In this document: positions 19,901 to 34,640 of the stretch, in pieces | Numbering within the stretch: position 1 is the first letter of the stretch | How the letters are laid out: each line of letters starts with the position of its first letter | Origin: Nitrospina sp. LS_NOB | GTDB lineage: Bacteria > Nitrospinota > Nitrospinia > Nitrospinales > VA-1 | Direction: 5' to 3' | Assembly (NCBI GenBank): GCA_001542995.1 | Contig: LFLA01000005.1 | Coordinates: 1 to 64,000 of the forward strand | Length of the DNA: 64,000 bases | Notes under the pieces: model-generated | Seen by the model: only the letters and a program-made list of their open reading frames with translations | What the model was told of the DNA's origin: nothing | The model's database searches: none | Translations under genes and position numbers: made by a program

Positions 19901-21205
19901 ATTGGTGCCAGCGTAAAGCCTAATGACATTATGGTTGGTAAAATCACGCCCAAGGGTGAGACCCAACTGAGTCCGGAAGAAAAACTTCTCAAAGCGATCT
20001 TTGGCGAAAAGGCCGGAGATGTGCGCGATACTTCTCTCAGGGTTCCTCCCGGAATCCATGGAACGGTGATCGACGTCAAGGTCTTTTCCCGCAAAGGGAT
20101 CGATAAAGACTCGCGAACCCTTGCTATAGAAGAGGAAGAAATAGCGCGCATTGAAAAGGACTATGGCGATGAAATAAAGATCGTGAAAAGTGAAACCGAG
20201 AAAAGCATGCGTTCCCTTCTCGTGGGCCAGGCGGCAACAAAGTCCACAACAGTAGGGCGTGTCACATTTAAGAAAGGTCAGGAAATTGATGAAGCGCTGA
20301 TCGCCAAAATGAGCATTAAGGATCTCGCCAAAGTCCCGGCCAAAAGAGTTGATGACAAAATGCTTCAGGAAATGGAGGGTACTTCCAAGGATCAGGTCCA
20401 GATTCTGAAGTCCATGCTGGAGGAAAAGGTCTCGCGTCTGAAAAAAGGCGATGACCTGGCCCCGGGTGTGATCAAGCTGGTTAAAGTATTTATGGCCATG
20501 AAGCGCAAATTGCAGGTGGGCGATAAAATGGCAGGACGCCACGGCAATAAGGGCGTGGTTTCGACCATTGTTCCGGAAGAAGATATGCCCTATATGGAAA
20601 GTGGTCAGCCGATAGAGTTGATCCTTAATCCTTTGGGCGTGCCTTCGCGAATGAATGTTGGCCAGATTCTGGAAACCAATTTGGGTATGGCTGCTAAGGC
20701 CATAGGTGAGTACATGGCTACACCGGTGTTCGATGGTGCCCGTGAAAAAGAAGTCCGGCAACTGCTGATCGAGGGCAAATGTTCTGAATCAGGAGAGATT
20801 TCGCTTTTTGATGGCAGAAGCGGAAATTATTTCCGCCAAAAAGTGATGGTGGGTTACCTGTATATGCTCAAACTGCATCATCTTGTCGATGATAAAATCC
20901 ATGCGCGGTCTACCGGTCCGTATTCCCTGGTGACTCAGCAACCTCTTGGAGGTAAAGCTCAGTTTGGCGGGCAGAGGCTCGGGGAGATGGAAGTCTGGGC
21001 GCTGGAAGCTTATGGTGCTGCTTACACTCTGCAGGAAATGCTCACGGTAAAATCTGATGATGTTGAAGGTCGCAAGCGCATGTATGAAGCGATTGTCAAA
21101 GGAGACACCCATTTGAATCCCAGCCTGCCTGAATCGTTCAACGTTCTGGTTAAAGAGTTGCAGAGTTTGGCCATTGATGTTGAGCTGATCGAGTCGGAAA
21201 AGTAG
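16988..21205 (+). CDS. rpoB: RNA polymerase subunit beta
   Basis: 1405 aa; [66 protein letters not shown]. Confidence 0.98.
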   Translation: MSKNRSQRALGNFRKRRNFARIPTVIDIPNLIEIQKKSFEYFMQWDVAPGDRGLRGLEEVFSDVFPISDLNINARIEYVGFEVGIWECGCGEFKELGGPVVVCSTCKQEVTYKEKHKLSECRQKGLTYSDPIKIMVRLVLFDREAVDVNARNLKYLQDKIIVEEVKRPQTTKTLISAKTPVTDDILKLLTTEKVSQVTVNSVREVKEQKIFLGEMPMMGPTGTFMINGVERVIVSQMHRSPGAFFSHDKGKSHVSGKILFSARIIPDRGSWVDFEFDIKDILHVKIDRRRKLPATILLQAFGMDNKTILKTYYAIEKVSISGKDSRCFMSSKNLMIGFKVKEDVIDSKTDDVLLKSGKKVTAAVAKKLGKMSRSVKVEIDPESLIGRYLYDEIIDPETGEIEVESNQEITAGVFEIIKKNKLSEIQILHIDEESSDTVIRDTMVAAKTQTQDDAIREVYKRLRPGDPPTPEIARSLFGNLFFNPKRYNLSVVGRIKMNQKFGLDISLENRLLTLEDLAAVVKYIVDLRNGISVIDDIDHLGNRRVRAVGESLENQFRVGMVRMERAIVERMSIQDLDVSMPHDLINSKPVTAAIKEFFGSSQLSQFMDQTNPLSEVTHKRRLSALGPGGLTRERAGFEVRDVHPTHYGRICPIETPEGPNIGLIASLSTYARVNEYGFIETPYRKVENSVAKDDVDFHTALIEDKFIIAQANVELDEKMKFVQPIVSARKGGDFILSPSEKIDYMDVSPKQLISVAASLIPFLENDDANRALMGSNMQRQAVPLLRAEAPLVGTGMEAIVAHDSGAVVIAENDGTVISADATRIVVRTEKKPEGRIKTKRSQLASNVDIYTLNKYQRSNQNTCINQRPRVYSGDKVKRGDVLADGPSTDHGELALGRNILVAFMPWGGYNFEDAIIVSEKLVKEDVYTSIHIEEFEVEARDTKQGKEEITRDISNVGEDALKNLDESGIIRIGASVKPNDIMVGKITPKGETQLSPEEKLLKAIFGEKAGDVRDTSLRVPPGIHGTVIDVKVFSRKGIDKDSRTLAIEEEEIARIEKDYGDEIKIVKSETEKSMRSLLVGQAATKSTTVGRVTFKKGQEIDEALIAKMSIKDLAKVPAKRVDDKMLQEMEGTSKDQVQILKSMLEEKVSRLKKGDDLAPGVIKLVKVFMAMKRKLQVGDKMAGRHGNKGVVSTIVPEEDMPYMESGQPIELILNPLGVPSRMNVGQILETNLGMAAKAIGEYMATPVFDGAREKEVRQLLIEGKCSESGEISLFDGRSGNYFRQKVMVGYLYMLKLHHLVDDKIHARSTGPYSLVTQQPLGGKAQFGGQRLGEMEVWALEAYGAAYTLQEMLTVKSDDVEGRKRMYEAIVKGDTHLNPSLPESFNVLVKELQSLAIDVELIESEK

Positions 21206-21313
21206 GTTCCTCACATAGTTTTTAAAGCCGCCGGATGTTGATTCCCCGGTGGCGTGGATCATATAGAGAAATTTTTAGCGGTTTGCGAAAACCTTAAAAA
21301 GGAGAAGTCCCTG

Positions 21314-24300
21314 GTGGATAGCCTGACATATTTTGATAAACCAAAAAACCCCATTATGTTTGATGCCCTCCGTGTGCGGATTGCGTCCCCGGAGAAAATC
21401 CGCTCCTGGTCTTATGGAGAGGTTAAGAAACCTGAAACGATTAATTACCGGACTTTCAAGCCTGAAAGAGACGGACTGTTCTGCGCCAAGATTTTTGGGC
21501 CCGTCAAAGACTGGGAGTGCACCTGCGGCAAATATAAAAGGATGAAGCATAAGGGCGTCATCTGTGAGAAGTGTGGCGTTGAAGTCATTCTCTCGAAGGT
21601 GCGCCGGGAACGTCTGGGACATATTGAACTGGCCACCCCGGTTGCTCATATCTGGTATTTCAAGGGTCTGCCCAGTCGTCTCGGGCATTTGCTGGATATT
21701 CCCCTGAAAGATCTTGAGCGCATTATTTATTTTGAAAATTATGTAGTGACCGATCCCGGTGACTCGGAGATGGAAGTCGGCCAGATTTTGACCGAAGAGG
21801 AGTATCGGGAAATGGAGATGGAGTTCCCCGATACGTTCCGAGCCATGATCGGTGCTGAAGGAGTTGCGGAACTTCTCAAGCCGATGAATCTGGATACCCT
21901 TTCGGTGGACCTGAAAGAGGAGATGGTCACCACGAAGTCGGTGATGAACCGAAGGAAACTCGCCAAGCGGCTGAAGATTGTTGAGGCGTTTCGTAAGTCG
22001 GGCAACAAGCCGGAATGGATGATCCTTCAAGTTGTCCCCGTGATTCCGCCTGAATTGCGTCCCCTGGTTCCTCTGGATGGCGGACGGTTTGCCACCTCTG
22101 ACCTGAACGATCTTTACCGGCGCGTGATCAACCGGAATAACCGGTTGAAACGCCTGCAGGAATTGAAGGCACCGCAGATCATTATCCGAAATGAAAAGAG
22201 AATGTTGCAGGAAGCCGTTTCGGCTCTGTTCGACAACGGGCGTAGAGGCCGTACCCTGCGCGGAACCAACAAGCGTCCCTTGAAATCTTTGAGCGACATG
22301 CTCAAAGGTAAGCAGGGTCGGTTCCGGCAAAACCTGTTGGGTAAGCGGGTGGATTATTCCGGCCGTTCCGTTATCGTTGTTGGGCCACATTTGAAATTCC
22401 ACCAGTGTGGATTGCCAAAGAAAATGGCGCTCGAGTTGTTCAAGCCGTTCGTGTTCAACCGGCTTGAAGAAAAAGGTTATGCGGCAACGATCAAGACCGC
22501 GAAAAAAATGGTCGAACAGGAACGCGCCGAAGTTTGGGAAGTGTTGGAAGAGGTGGTGAAAGGCCATCCTATTCTGCTCAACAGGGCACCAACACTGCAT
22601 CGATTAGGTATTCAGGCGTTTGAACCTTTGCTGATTGAAGGCAAGGCCATTCAGGTGCATCCGATGGTGTGTACGGCTTTCAATGCCGACTTTGATGGCG
22701 ACCAGATGGCGGTTCATATCCCGCTTTCCATGGAAGCGAGAACCGAATGTAAGTTGTTGATGATGTCTTCCAACAATATTTTGTCTCCTTCAAACGGAAA
22801 ACCCATTGCTGTTCCCACCCAGGATATTGTTTTGGGTTGCTATTACATGACCAAGATTCGCGGTAATGTGAAGGGGGCAGGCAAGGTTTTCTCGGGTCAG
22901 AAAGAAGTAGTGGCGGCTTACAATGCGGATGAACTTGATTTGCAGGCTCAAATTATGGTTCGCATTGAAGGGGTGTTGACCCAGACCACAACGGGACGGG
23001 TGCTTCTCGGGGGAGTGCTTCCAGAAGGGTTGCCGTTCGATCTGGTGAACCGACTGATGGATAAAAAATCTTTGTCTGATCTTTTCTCCAAGTCTTTCCT
23101 TATGGTAGGCCGGGAAAAAACCGTTGGCATGTTGGATGAAGTCAAGGAGTTGGGATTCAAATACGCCACCGAGGCGGGTCTCAGTATCTCCATTGACCAG
23201 ATGCGCATTCCCAAAACCAAAGCTCAGTTGGTGGATAAAACCAATGATGAGGTTCTCAAGGTTCACAAGCAATACCGGGATGGGCTCATCACCAATGGTG
23301 AAAGGTATAACAAGGTTATTGATATCTGGGCGCACGTCACGGAAAAAGTATCTGAAGAAATGTTTAAGGAACTGGAAACAGAAGACGAGGCCACCGTTAT
23401 TGGAAAAAACAACAAGGATTTTAACTCGATTTTTATCATGGCCGACTCGGGAGCCCGGGGAAGTGCGCAACAGTTGCGGCAGTTGGCTGGAATGCGCGGC
23501 TTGATGGCCAAACCCTCGGGAGAAATCATCGAAACGCCGATCACCGCAAACTTCCGCGAAGGTCTTTCGGTCATTCAGTATTTCATTTCTACGCATGGAG
23601 CCCGCAAGGGTCTGGCGGATACCGCGCTTAAAACGGCAAACTCGGGTTACCTCACTCGCCGACTGGTGGATGTGGCGCAAGATATGATTGTTCAGGAAGA
23701 AGACTGCGGAACCTTGAAGGGCATTGATGCGATATCTCTGGTGGAAGCCGGTGAAATCATCCAGCCTTTGGGAGAAAGAATTTTAGGGCGGACGGTTCTT
23801 GAAGATGTGGTCGATCCTTTTACCGGGGATGTGCTGGCCAAGGCAGACAGTCTGATTATCGAGGAAACCGTGCTGGATATTGAAAATGCCGGTATCGAAA
23901 AAATTAAAATGCGATCCTGCCTGACCTGTGAATCCAAGCAGGGGGTTTGTATCAAGTGTTACGGGCGCAATATGGCTACCCTGCAATGGGTGGAAGTGGG
24001 CGAGCCTGTGGGTGTCATCGCGGCGCAGTCTATCGGTGAGCCGGGAACCCAGCTTACCATGAGAACTTTTCATATTGGCGGAACGGCCAGCCGGGTGGTT
24101 GAGCAAACCACTTTGAACACCAAGCGGGGAGGGCTCGTCAAATATATGGGTCTTCGCACCCTCAAAAATCGTAACGCAGAAATCATTGTTATGAACCGCA
24201 ACGGAAGTCTTGTGATTCAGGATGAAACCGGTCGTGAAAAAGAGAAGTTCTCGGTTGTGTATGGAGCCAAACTTAAAGTTAGTGACGGACAGGAAGTGCA

Positions 24301-25399
24301 GGAAGATCAGACTTTGGTCGAATGGGATCCTTATACCAACGCTATCCTGACAGAAGTTTCCGGAACCATTGCTTTCGGCGATATTATCGAAGGCGTGACC
24401 ATGAAGGAAGACTTCGATGAGATTACCGGTCTCTCCACCAAAGTTATCATCAGTCATCGTGATGAGAAAAAACAACCGCGGATTTCGCTTAAGGATGAGA
24501 AGGGTGAGACAGTGCGTCGCTATATCCTGCCTGCTGGTGCCAACATCAACGTCAGCGAAGGCGATGTGATGAGTGCTGGAGACTTGATCGTAAAGATTCC
24601 CCGCGAATCGGCGAAAACCAAAGACATCACCGGTGGATTGCCGCGTGTGGCCGAGCTTTTTGAAGCTCGCAAACCGCATGAGCAGGCGACGATCACTGAA
24701 ATTTCTGGCACGGTGAAGCTTGGTGGATTCGTCAAGGGCATGCGTAAGGTCATCATTGCGAGTGAATCCGGCGATGAATGCGAATACCTGATTCCGCGCG
24801 GCAAACATATTAACGTTCACGAAGGCGATCAGGTGGTTGCCGGTGAACCACTGATGGACGGTGCTTCCAACCCGCATGATATTTTACGGGTATTGGGAGA
24901 AGACGAATTGCAGAAATATCTGGTGAACGAAGTGCAAGAAGTTTACCGTCTCCAGGGTGTGCAGATTAATGATAAACATATTGAAGTTATCGTCCGGCAA
25001 ATGCTCAGGCATTTGGTCATTGAAGATGCAGGCGATACAGAATTTCTGGTTGGAGAACAGGTGACGAAGAAAGTCTTTAACCTAGCCAATCAGGAAGCCA
25101 TCAAGAATAAGAAAAAACCGGCTAAAGGTGCCGCAGTGCTCCTGGGAATTACTAAATCGTCGCTCAGCACGGAAAGCTTTATTTCGGCGGCATCTTTCCA
25201 GGAAACCACTCGTGTCCTCACAGAGGTGAGCGTGAGCGGCAAGCGAGATAATCTGGTCGGATTAAAAGAAAATGTGACTATGGGAAGATTGATCCCGGCA
25301 GGTACAGGATGTCGGGCCTATAGCGGAATTCGCATTGAAGAACCTGAAATTGAAGGGGCTGAAAAGACGGAAGATCAGGCCCCGGTCGCAGCGGAATAA
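21314..25399 (+). CDS. rpoC: RNA polymerase subunit beta'
   Basis: [12 protein letters not shown]; likely GTG start at 21314 after aaaaaggagaag (ORF is open from 21254). Confidence 0.97.
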   Translation: MDSLTYFDKPKNPIMFDALRVRIASPEKIRSWSYGEVKKPETINYRTFKPERDGLFCAKIFGPVKDWECTCGKYKRMKHKGVICEKCGVEVILSKVRRERLGHIELATPVAHIWYFKGLPSRLGHLLDIPLKDLERIIYFENYVVTDPGDSEMEVGQILTEEEYREMEMEFPDTFRAMIGAEGVAELLKPMNLDTLSVDLKEEMVTTKSVMNRRKLAKRLKIVEAFRKSGNKPEWMILQVVPVIPPELRPLVPLDGGRFATSDLNDLYRRVINRNNRLKRLQELKAPQIIIRNEKRMLQEAVSALFDNGRRGRTLRGTNKRPLKSLSDMLKGKQGRFRQNLLGKRVDYSGRSVIVVGPHLKFHQCGLPKKMALELFKPFVFNRLEEKGYAATIKTAKKMVEQERAEVWEVLEEVVKGHPILLNRAPTLHRLGIQAFEPLLIEGKAIQVHPMVCTAFNADFDGDQMAVHIPLSMEARTECKLLMMSSNNILSPSNGKPIAVPTQDIVLGCYYMTKIRGNVKGAGKVFSGQKEVVAAYNADELDLQAQIMVRIEGVLTQTTTGRVLLGGVLPEGLPFDLVNRLMDKKSLSDLFSKSFLMVGREKTVGMLDEVKELGFKYATEAGLSISIDQMRIPKTKAQLVDKTNDEVLKVHKQYRDGLITNGERYNKVIDIWAHVTEKVSEEMFKELETEDEATVIGKNNKDFNSIFIMADSGARGSAQQLRQLAGMRGLMAKPSGEIIETPITANFREGLSVIQYFISTHGARKGLADTALKTANSGYLTRRLVDVAQDMIVQEEDCGTLKGIDAISLVEAGEIIQPLGERILGRTVLEDVVDPFTGDVLAKADSLIIEETVLDIENAGIEKIKMRSCLTCESKQGVCIKCYGRNMATLQWVEVGEPVGVIAAQSIGEPGTQLTMRTFHIGGTASRVVEQTTLNTKRGGLVKYMGLRTLKNRNAEIIVMNRNGSLVIQDETGREKEKFSVVYGAKLKVSDGQEVQEDQTLVEWDPYTNAILTEVSGTIAFGDIIEGVTMKEDFDEITGLSTKVIISHRDEKKQPRISLKDEKGETVRRYILPAGANINVSEGDVMSAGDLIVKIPRESAKTKDITGGLPRVAELFEARKPHEQATITEISGTVKLGGFVKGMRKVIIASESGDECEYLIPRGKHINVHEGDQVVAGEPLMDGASNPHDILRVLGEDELQKYLVNEVQEVYRLQGVQINDKHIEVIVRQMLRHLVIEDAGDTEFLVGEQVTKKVFNLANQEAIKNKKKPAKGAAVLLGITKSSLSTESFISAASFQETTRVLTEVSVSGKRDNLVGLKENVTMGRLIPAGTGCRAYSGIRIEEPEIEGAEKTEDQAPVAAE

Positions 25400-25426
25400 A
25401 AAACAGGGAAAGCCCTTATTTTTCGC

Positions 25427-25454
25427 TTGACTAAGTGATTTTCAATGCTACAAT
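25427..25454 (+). promoter_or_regulatory. Putative sigma70-type promoter for rpsL-rpsG-fusA
   Basis: TTGACT - 16 nt - TACAAT in the rpoC-rpsL gap. Confidence 0.55.
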
Positions 25455-25576
25455 TACAACTTTTTCACGCCTATATCTAACCTGACATAACCCTTTGTTT
25501 TCATTGACATCATTGGGTATTTTCAGATTTATTCGGTAACCCCTTTGCGTGATTGCCTTTTTGGGAGGTATGTTTT

Positions 25577-25951
25577 TTGCCTACGATCAATCAGCTAGTA
25601 AAAACCGGTCGGAAAACGCCGGTTAGAAAAAGCGATAGCCCTGCTTTAAAAGCGTGCCCGCAGAAGCGGGGAGTTTGTGTTCGGGTTTACACATCTACGC
25701 CCAAAAAGCCAAATTCGGCCCTCCGAAAAGTGGCCCGGGTGAGGTTGACAAACGGAATGGAAGTCACCACCTATATTCCCGGCGTGGGTCACAATTTGCA
25801 GGAGCATTCCATCGTCATGATTCGCGGAGGCCGAATTAAAGATTTGCCTGGGGTTCGGTATCATGTGGTCCGCGGGAGTCTGGATACGCTGGGTGTGGAA
25901 GGTCGGATGCAGAGCCGATCCAAATATGGCACGAAGAAACCTAAGAAATAA
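25577..25951 (+). CDS. rpsL: 30S ribosomal protein S12
   Basis: [53 protein letters not shown] start after gggaggt. Confidence 0.96.
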   Translation: MPTINQLVKTGRKTPVRKSDSPALKACPQKRGVCVRVYTSTPKKPNSALRKVARVRLTNGMEVTTYIPGVGHNLQEHSIVMIRGGRIKDLPGVRYHVVRGSLDTLGVEGRMQSRSKYGTKKPKK

Positions 25952-25966
25952 TCAGCGATAACTATT

Positions 25967-26437
25967 ATGGCAAGAAGAAGAGAAGCTCAGAAAAGAAAGA
26001 TCATTCCTGATCCGAAGTTTAACGATCTCCTGGTCGCCCGCTTCATCAATTGCATTTTGCGCAAAGGCGAAAAGGGGAAGGCCGAAAGTATTCTTTATAA
26101 GGCGCTGGACAGTGTTGCTGAGAAGAGTAAGGAGGAGCCTTTGCGGGTTTTTCGTAAGGCGGTGGAGAATGCAGCGCCTTTATTGGAGGTCCGGTCCCGG
26201 AGAGTCGGGGGTGCCACTTATCAGGTACCCGTTGAGGTGAAGGAAAGTCGCAGGCAGGCTCTCAGTATTCGATGGATGATCCAGAATGCCAAGGCGCGTT
26301 CCGGCAGATCAATGGCTGAAAAATTGACCGGTGAAATTCTCGATGCTTTCGGAAACTCGGGTGGGGCGGTTAAGAAAAAAGAAGAAGTCCACCGGATGGC
26401 GGAGGCGAATAAAGCCTTTGCTCATTACCGTTGGTAA
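25967..26437 (+). CDS. rpsG: 30S ribosomal protein S7
   Basis: NAAPLLEVRSRRVGGATYQVPVEV. Confidence 0.97.
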   Translation: MARRREAQKRKIIPDPKFNDLLVARFINCILRKGEKGKAESILYKALDSVAEKSKEEPLRVFRKAVENAAPLLEVRSRRVGGATYQVPVEVKESRRQALSIRWMIQNAKARSGRSMAEKLTGEILDAFGNSGGAVKKKEEVHRMAEANKAFAHYRW

Positions 26438-26456
26438 TTGGAGATTATTTTTTTAA

Positions 26457-28559
<2,103 letters not shown>

Positions 28560-28598
28560 CTAAAAAATTATTTGAAAATACTATTGGAGTGAACCAGC

Positions 28599-29789
28599 AT
28601 GGCTAAAGAAAAATTTATTCGAAACAAGCCACACATAAACGTTGGAACCATTGGTCACGTTGACCACGGAAAAACGACTCTTACGGCATCAATTACGGAA
28701 GTTCTGTCTAAGAAGGGACTCGCTGAGACAATCGCCTTTGATCAAATTGATAAGGCTCCTGAGGAAAAAGAGCGGGGCATCACCATCGCGATTGCTCACG
28801 TTGAATACAATACTGAGAACCGGCATTACGCGCATGTGGACTGCCCGGGTCATGCTGACTATGTTAAGAACATGATCACCGGTGCGGCGCAGATGGATGG
28901 CGCGATCCTGGTAATTTCTGCCAATGACGGCCCGATGCCGCAAACTCGCGAGCATATTCTGTTGGCTCGACAGGTGGGTGTTCCGAAGATCGTTGTGTTC
29001 ATGAATAAATGCGACATGGTTGACGATCCTGAACTGCTGGACCTTGTTGAGCTGGAAGTGCGGGAGTTGTTGACCAAATATGAATTTCCCGGAGACGATG
29101 TTCCTGTGATTCGTGGAAGTGCTCTGCAGGCGCTGGAAAACTCAGGAGATGAAGAAAAAACAAAGTGTATCTGGGAGTTGATGGAAGCTATCGATACTTA
29201 TTTTCCGGTTCCGGATCGACCAGTTGATAAGCCTTTCTTGATGCCGATTGAGGATATTTTCAGTATTTCTGGGCGTGGAACTGTTGCGACCGGGCGTATT
29301 GAGACAGGAATCATCAAGGTTGGTGAAGAAATTGAGATCGTAGGGTTTAAGGAAACAATGAAGACCACGGCTACCGGTGTGGAAATGTTTCGCAAACTTC
29401 TTGATGAAGGTCGCGCCGGGGAAAACGTGGGTATTCTGTTGCGCGGAACCAAGCGTGAAGAAATCGAGCGTGGTCAGGTTCTATCCAAGCCCGGGTCCAT
29501 CACCCCGCATACTAAATTCAAGGCGGAAGTTTATATTCTGACCAAAGAAGAGGGCGGAAGACATACTCCGTTCTTCAATGGTTATCGTCCGCAGTTTTAT
29601 TTCCGGACCACCGACGTGACCGGTGTTGCAACCTTGCCGTCGGGTGTTGAGATGGTAATGCCGGGAGATAATGTCGCGATGGAGATAACGCTTATTACGC
29701 CTGTGGCAATGGATAAAGAACTTCGTTTTGCTATCCGGGAAGGTGGTCGTACAGTTGGGGCCGGAGTTGTGGGCGAGGTTGTTGAATAA
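28599..29789 (+). CDS. tuf: Elongation factor Tu
   Basis: [45 protein letters not shown]. Confidence 0.98.
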   Translation: MAKEKFIRNKPHINVGTIGHVDHGKTTLTASITEVLSKKGLAETIAFDQIDKAPEEKERGITIAIAHVEYNTENRHYAHVDCPGHADYVKNMITGAAQMDGAILVISANDGPMPQTREHILLARQVGVPKIVVFMNKCDMVDDPELLDLVELEVRELLTKYEFPGDDVPVIRGSALQALENSGDEEKTKCIWELMEAIDTYFPVPDRPVDKPFLMPIEDIFSISGRGTVATGRIETGIIKVGEEIEIVGFKETMKTTATGVEMFRKLLDEGRAGENVGILLRGTKREEIERGQVLSKPGSITPHTKFKAEVYILTKEEGGRHTPFFNGYRPQFYFRTTDVTGVATLPSGVEMVMPGDNVAMEITLITPVAMDKELRFAIREGGRTVGAGVVGEVVE

Positions 29790-30097
29790 TGAGTGACCAG
29801 AAAATAAAAATCCGGCTCAAGGCTTACGACCATAAACTGTTGGATTGGTCGGTAGGGGAAATTGTGGAAACCACTCGGCGCACAGGTGCCAAAGTGGTGG
29901 GTCCTATTCCGTTGCCTACAATAAAAAACAAATGGACTGTTTTGCGTTCCCCTCATGTGGATAAAAAATCCCGTGAGCAATTTGAAATCCGAACGCATAA
30001 GCGGATTCTTGAAATCCTCGAACCGACTCCCCAAACCGTAGATGCGCTGATGAAGTTGGATCTGTCGGGGGGCGTTGATATTGAGATCAAGCTTTAA
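29789..30097 (+). CDS. rpsJ: 30S ribosomal protein S10
   Basis: [39 protein letters not shown]. Confidence 0.97.
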   Translation: MSDQKIKIRLKAYDHKLLDWSVGEIVETTRRTGAKVVGPIPLPTIKNKWTVLRSPHVDKKSREQFEIRTHKRILEILEPTPQTVDALMKLDLSGGVDIEIKL

Positions 30098-30109
30098 CGT
30101 AGAGAAAAT

Positions 30110-30730
30110 ATGAGTGCTTTGATTGGAAAAAAAATCGGCATGACCGAGGTGTTTACGGATAAGGGGGATTGTGTCCCGGTCACCGTAATACATGTGGAGC
30201 GTTGTGTGCCGGTTTTGAAGCGAACTGAAGAGAAAGACGGGTACCAGGCTCTCATGCTGGCGTATGGAACCCGTAAGCCGAAGCATACTAATAAGCCTTT
30301 GCAGGGGTTCTATGACAAGCTTAAGGTGGAGCCCGCAAAAATTCTCCAGGAGTTCAGGGGGCAGGATGTGGATGACGAAGCCATGGGCAAACCGCTTAAG
30401 GTGGATATTTTCAGCGAAGGCGACAGTGTGCAGGTGGTGGGTGTCACCAAGGGAAAAGGGTTTTCCGGAGTTTTCAGGCGATTCAATTATGCCGGTGCGC
30501 CGGCTTCTCATGGCCATCATGAAAGTTATCGCGGAACCGGTTCGATAGGCATGCATACTTACCCAGGGCGGGTTTTTAAGGGCACCGGTATGCCGGGGCG
30601 AATGGGTGGTAAGAAAGCCCACACTAAAAACCTGAAAGTGGTCCGGGTGGATGTAGAAAATAATGTGTTGTTGCTCAAGGGGGCAGTCCCCGGAGCCAAT
30701 GGCGGAATCGTCAGTATATTTAAATCTTAA
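30110..30730 (+). CDS. rplC: 50S ribosomal protein L3
   Basis: GKKIGMTEVFTDKGDCVPVTVI; GTGSIGMHTYPGRVFKGTGMPGRMGG. Confidence 0.97.
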   Translation: MSALIGKKIGMTEVFTDKGDCVPVTVIHVERCVPVLKRTEEKDGYQALMLAYGTRKPKHTNKPLQGFYDKLKVEPAKILQEFRGQDVDDEAMGKPLKVDIFSEGDSVQVVGVTKGKGFSGVFRRFNYAGAPASHGHHESYRGTGSIGMHTYPGRVFKGTGMPGRMGGKKAHTKNLKVVRVDVENNVLLLKGAVPGANGGIVSIFKS

Positions 30731-30747
30731 GAAACGAGTTTTTGGTC

Positions 30748-31374
30748 ATGTCGGCAATAGATATTGTAGACAGTAAAAATAAAAAGGTGGGGACGGTAGA
30801 GGCTCCCGATAGTGTCTTTGAGAGCCGGGTTCGCGAAGAGCTGGTGCAAAGGTATGTGACCATGCAGTTGGCGACCCGCCGAGGCGGAAACGCGGCGACC
30901 AAGCAGAACAAGGGAGAACTACATGGCAGTGGTGCCAAACCCTGGAGGCAAAAGGGGACGGGCCGTGCTCGTGCGGGGAACACTCGATCACCCATCTGGC
31001 GCGGTGGCATGACGGTTTTTGGGCCCAGCCCGAGAAGTTATGCGTTCCAGCTTTCCAAAAAGTCTAAAAAGCTCGCGATTAAATCGGTTTTAACGGAAAG
31101 GCTCAAAGGGCAGAACTTTACGGTGGTTGATTCGCTGAACCTTGAGAATCCCAAAACCAAAGACGCGGTAGCCTTGTTGACCGGTCTGAGCCTTCCTGCA
31201 AAAACGCTATTTCTCGTTTCGGAAAAAAACACCAACCTGCAACTGGCGGTTCGCAACTTGCCCCAGGTGGATGTGCTTCTGGTTGATGGGCTTAATGTTT
31301 TTGACCTGTTGGTTCATGAGCGGATTGTTTGTACTCCCGAAGCGCTTAAAAAGATTGAGGAGCGGTTGAATTAA
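30748..31374 (+). CDS. rplD: 50S ribosomal protein L4
   Basis: KPWRQKGTGRARAGNTRSPIWRGGMTVFGPSPRSY. Confidence 0.96.
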   Translation: MSAIDIVDSKNKKVGTVEAPDSVFESRVREELVQRYVTMQLATRRGGNAATKQNKGELHGSGAKPWRQKGTGRARAGNTRSPIWRGGMTVFGPSPRSYAFQLSKKSKKLAIKSVLTERLKGQNFTVVDSLNLENPKTKDAVALLTGLSLPAKTLFLVSEKNTNLQLAVRNLPQVDVLLVDGLNVFDLLVHERIVCTPEALKKIEERLN

Positions 31375-31661
31375 TGGACATGTATCGAGTTGTAGAGAAA
31401 CCGCTGGTCACGGAAAAAGGCACGGGCATGCTTGCCGATGGAAACTGGGTGGTGTTCCGGGTGAACCCCGAGGCCAATAAGATTCAGATACGGGAAGCGG
31501 TGCAGAAAATTTTTGATGTAAAAGTCCTTCACGTCAATACCCAAATTGTGCGGGGTAAGCGTAAACGGTTCGGTAAGACCATGGGCCAGTCGAAAATGTG
31601 GAAAAAGGCTATGGTTCAGTTGAAAGAAGGCGATAAAATTCAAATTTTTGAGGGAGTGTAA
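31374..31661 (+). CDS. rplW: 50S ribosomal protein L23
   Basis: YRVVEKPLVTEKGT...EANKIQIREAVQKIFDVKVLHVNT. Confidence 0.95.
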   Translation: MDMYRVVEKPLVTEKGTGMLADGNWVVFRVNPEANKIQIREAVQKIFDVKVLHVNTQIVRGKRKRFGKTMGQSKMWKKAMVQLKEGDKIQIFEGV

Positions 31662-31667
31662 GCGGTA

Positions 31668-32498
31668 ATGCCAATCAGGAAGTTAAAACCCAGATCACCT
31701 GGTGTGCGGTCCATGACTATTTCCGGTTTCGATGAGATCACCAAATCGACTCCCGAAAAAAGTCTTCTTGTTGCTATTGCAAGAAAAGGCGGACGCAATA
31801 ACCACGGTCGTATCACTGCCAAAAGGCGGGGTGGCGGGCATAGAAAGCAATACCGGATTATAGATTTCAAGCGGCGGAAGGATGGCATCTCGGCGAAAGT
31901 CGTGGGCATTGAATACGATCCCAATCGTAGCGCGCGCATCGCCCTTCTGTCTTATTCGGATGGCGAGAAGCGTTATATCATTTCTCCTGCTAAGCTGAAT
32001 GTGGGGGATGTGTTGATGTCGGGTGAGACGGCTGAGATTCGCATTGGTAACTGTCTTCCTCTGAAAGATATTCCCGAAGGTACCTTGATTCATAATGTAG
32101 AGATGCGACCCGGTAAGGGAGCGCAGATTGCCCGCAGTGCTGGCAGCGGCGTTCAACTGATGGCTAAAGAGGGGGAGTATGTAAACCTCAAACTCAAGTC
32201 AGGGGAAATCCGGCTGATTCATAAAAACTGCCGGGCAACGATCGGCACAGTGGGTAACGCCGACCATGAAAATATTTCCATTGGTAAAGCCGGGCGCGTG
32301 AGATGGATGGGGCGTCGGCCTCGTGTTCGCGCGGTGGCGATGAACCCGGTGGATCATCCTATGGGTGGTGGTGAAGGCCGGTCTTCAGGGGGTCGGCATC
32401 CTTGTAGTCCCTGGGGGCAGAGCGCTAAGGGATTGAAGACCCGTAAGGTTAAAAAAGTATCGGATAAATTTATTCTCAGTCGTAAGAAGAGAAAATAA
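31668..32498 (+). CDS. rplB: 50S ribosomal protein L2
   Basis: [27 protein letters not shown]. Confidence 0.97.
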   Translation: MPIRKLKPRSPGVRSMTISGFDEITKSTPEKSLLVAIARKGGRNNHGRITAKRRGGGHRKQYRIIDFKRRKDGISAKVVGIEYDPNRSARIALLSYSDGEKRYIISPAKLNVGDVLMSGETAEIRIGNCLPLKDIPEGTLIHNVEMRPGKGAQIARSAGSGVQLMAKEGEYVNLKLKSGEIRLIHKNCRATIGTVGNADHENISIGKAGRVRWMGRRPRVRAVAMNPVDHPMGGGEGRSSGGRHPCSPWGQSAKGLKTRKVKKVSDKFILSRKKRK

Positions 32499-32523
32499 AC
32501 TGTTTGTAAACTGAGGTTTTGGA

Positions 32524-32805
32524 ATGGCTCGATCATTAAAAAAAGGCCCGTTTGTCGATTCGCATTTGCAGGACAAAATCGAAGAGATGAACCGGAAGAA
32601 TGAAAAGAAGGTGTGCAAGACATGGTCGCGCCGGTCCACCATCACTCCGGACTTTGTTGGGCATACCATTTCGGTACACAATGGTAAAAAATTCTTTCCT
32701 ATTTTTATATCGGAAAATATGGTTGGCCATAAATTAGGTGAATTTTCTCCTACGCGGACATTCAGGTCGCATGGGGGTAAAACCAAAAAAGCAGTCACCA
32801 AGTAA
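32524..32805 (+). CDS. rpsS: 30S ribosomal protein S19
   Basis: [15 protein letters not shown]. Confidence 0.97.
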   Translation: MARSLKKGPFVDSHLQDKIEEMNRKNEKKVCKTWSRRSTITPDFVGHTISVHNGKKFFPIFISENMVGHKLGEFSPTRTFRSHGGKTKKAVTK

Positions 32806-32817
32806 TATAGGGGCATC

Positions 32818-33159
32818 ATGGAAGTTAGAGCTTCACTCAGACATACGAGAACGGCACCGCGCAAGGCGCGGTTGGTAGCCGAGTTGATTCGCGGAAAAAG
32901 CGTGAACGACGCCATCAATATTCTTACGTTTACCCGCAAGCGGGTGGCGGAAAAGTTTCAAAAGCTGCTGAAATCTGCGATCGCTAATGCGGAAGAGAAC
33001 CATAAGGTTCTTGATGTGGATGATCTGGTGGTTAAAAACGTTCATGTTGATCAAGCCGCAACTTGGAAGCGGAACATGCCGAGAGCACGAGGAATGGCAA
33101 CCACGATTCAAAAGAAGACCAGTCATATCACTTTGATACTGGAAGAAAAAGAATCTTAA
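32818..33159 (+). CDS. rplV: 50S ribosomal protein L22
   Basis: RTAPRKARLVAELIRGKSVNDAINIL. Confidence 0.96.
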   Translation: MEVRASLRHTRTAPRKARLVAELIRGKSVNDAINILTFTRKRVAEKFQKLLKSAIANAEENHKVLDVDDLVVKNVHVDQAATWKRNMPRARGMATTIQKKTSHITLILEEKES

Positions 33160-33171
33160 GGAGATAAAAGC

Positions 33172-33855
33172 GTGGGTCAAAAAGTTCACCCTTACGGGTT
33201 CAGGTTGGGATACAGCAAGACTTGGATATCTAACTGGTATGCCAAGAAAGGATATTCCGACCAGTTGCTTGAGGATATAGCTCTTAGGAAACATATCTTC
33301 AAGACGCTTTCGCATGCAGGCATCTCCCGGGTGGAGATTGAGCGTTCGGCAAACCGCGTAAGGATCAATATTCATACCGCGCGTCCGGGCATCATCATCG
33401 GGAAAAAGGGGCTTGAGGTCGACAGGCTTAAAGAGGAATTGCAGAAGGTCATGTCTGGAAAGCAGGTCAATCTCAATATCAAAGAGGTGCGTCGTGCCGA
33501 GCTGGACGCGGCTTTGATCGGACAGAATATTGCCCTGCAATTGGAAAAAAGAGTTTCGTTTCGTCGAGCAATGAAAAAGAGTGTGATCTCGGCGCTGAGG
33601 TTTGGGGCCAAGGGAATTAAAATCCGGGTATCGGGTCGGTTGGGCGGTGCGGAAATTGCCCGCAGTGAATGGTATCGGGAAGGCAGGGTTCCTCTGCATA
33701 CTCTGAGGGCGGATATCGATTATGGGACCGCGGATTCCCACACCACCTTTGGGATTATTGGGGTGAAGGTGTGGGTTTATAAGGGAGATATTCTCCTGGG
33801 TAAGGAGATTGAGCGGCCAAAAGGATTCCAGGAAAAGGAAAAAGCTTCGGCCTGA
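33172..33855 (+). CDS. rpsC: 30S ribosomal protein S3
   Basis: [31 protein letters not shown]. Confidence 0.97.
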   Translation: MGQKVHPYGFRLGYSKTWISNWYAKKGYSDQLLEDIALRKHIFKTLSHAGISRVEIERSANRVRINIHTARPGIIIGKKGLEVDRLKEELQKVMSGKQVNLNIKEVRRAELDAALIGQNIALQLEKRVSFRRAMKKSVISALRFGAKGIKIRVSGRLGGAEIARSEWYREGRVPLHTLRADIDYGTADSHTTFGIIGVKVWVYKGDILLGKEIERPKGFQEKEKASA

Positions 33856-33925
33856 TTTGTGTGTGGGGGGGGTCTGAGTTCGGGCGTTATGCCTGGCTAT
33901 AAATGTTTATTGGAGATAATGCATC

Positions 33926-34336
33926 ATGTTGATGCCTAAAAGAGTTAAGTATAGAAAGCGCCATAAGGGGCGGATGCGTGGCACGGCCTACCGAGGAGGT
34001 TCTCTGGATTTCGGCACTTACGGTCTGCAGGCTTTGGAATGCGGTCGCATCAGCAATCGGCAGATTGAGGCCGCCCGTATCGCGATGACCCGCCATGTTA
34101 AGCGTGGAGGAAAAATCTGGCTGCGGATTTTCCCTGACAAGCCGGTTTCCAAGAAGCCGTTGGAAACAAGGATGGGTAAAGGTAAGGGCAATCCGGAGTT
34201 TTGGGTGGCCGTTGTAAAGCCGGGTCGTATGCTTTATGAAATGGAGGGTGTACCGGAAGATGTTGCTAAGGAGGCGTTTCGCTTGGCGGCGCATAAGTTA
34301 TCAGTATCTACCCGGTTTGTTGTCAAAGAAGCCTAA
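33926..34336 (+). CDS. rplP: 50S ribosomal protein L16
   Basis: [25 protein letters not shown]. Confidence 0.97.
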   Translation: MLMPKRVKYRKRHKGRMRGTAYRGGSLDFGTYGLQALECGRISNRQIEAARIAMTRHVKRGGKIWLRIFPDKPVSKKPLETRMGKGKGNPEFWVAVVKPGRMLYEMEGVPEDVAKEAFRLAAHKLSVSTRFVVKEA

Positions 34337-34358
34337 TTGGAAAAGTGAAAAACATATT

Positions 34359-34595
34359 ATGAAAGTTGAAGAAGTCCGAGGTCTTTCCGAAAAAGAGCGG
34401 GAAGAAAAAATAGCCGACATCAATCAGGAAGTATTTAACCTGAGATTGCAATTGGCCACGGGAAAGATAGAAAACCCCAGCCGCCTTCGGTTTCTTAGAA
34501 GAGATATTGCCCGGTTGAAAACGATCCAGAACGAAACCCAGGCTTCTGAGAAAAGTTCAGCGAAGCAAGAAAATAAAGCAGGTTCTGATAAATAA
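34359..34595 (+). CDS. rpmC: 50S ribosomal protein L29
   Basis: MKVEEVRGLSEKEREEKIADINQEVFNLRLQLATGKIENPSRLRFLRRDIARLKT. Confidence 0.94.
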   Translation: MKVEEVRGLSEKEREEKIADINQEVFNLRLQLATGKIENPSRLRFLRRDIARLKTIQNETQASEKSSAKQENKAGSDK

Positions 34596-34640
34596 AGCTC
34601 GGGTGTAATCCCGAACATTAAACAGGAATAGGAAAAGCTT

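Noticed and set aside
19340-20761. 473-aa minus-strand ORF opposite rpoB
   Set aside because: Antisense shadow of a highly conserved CDS; no recognisable domain; His/Phe-rich composition typical of antisense reading.
21275-22600. 441-aa minus-strand ORF opposite rpoC
   Set aside because: Antisense shadow ORF; rpoC is unambiguous. Same reasoning for 22790-23680 and 23783-24877.
29597-30622. 341-aa minus-strand ORF opposite tuf/rpsJ/rplC
   Set aside because: Overlaps three certain ribosomal/EF genes; no domain.
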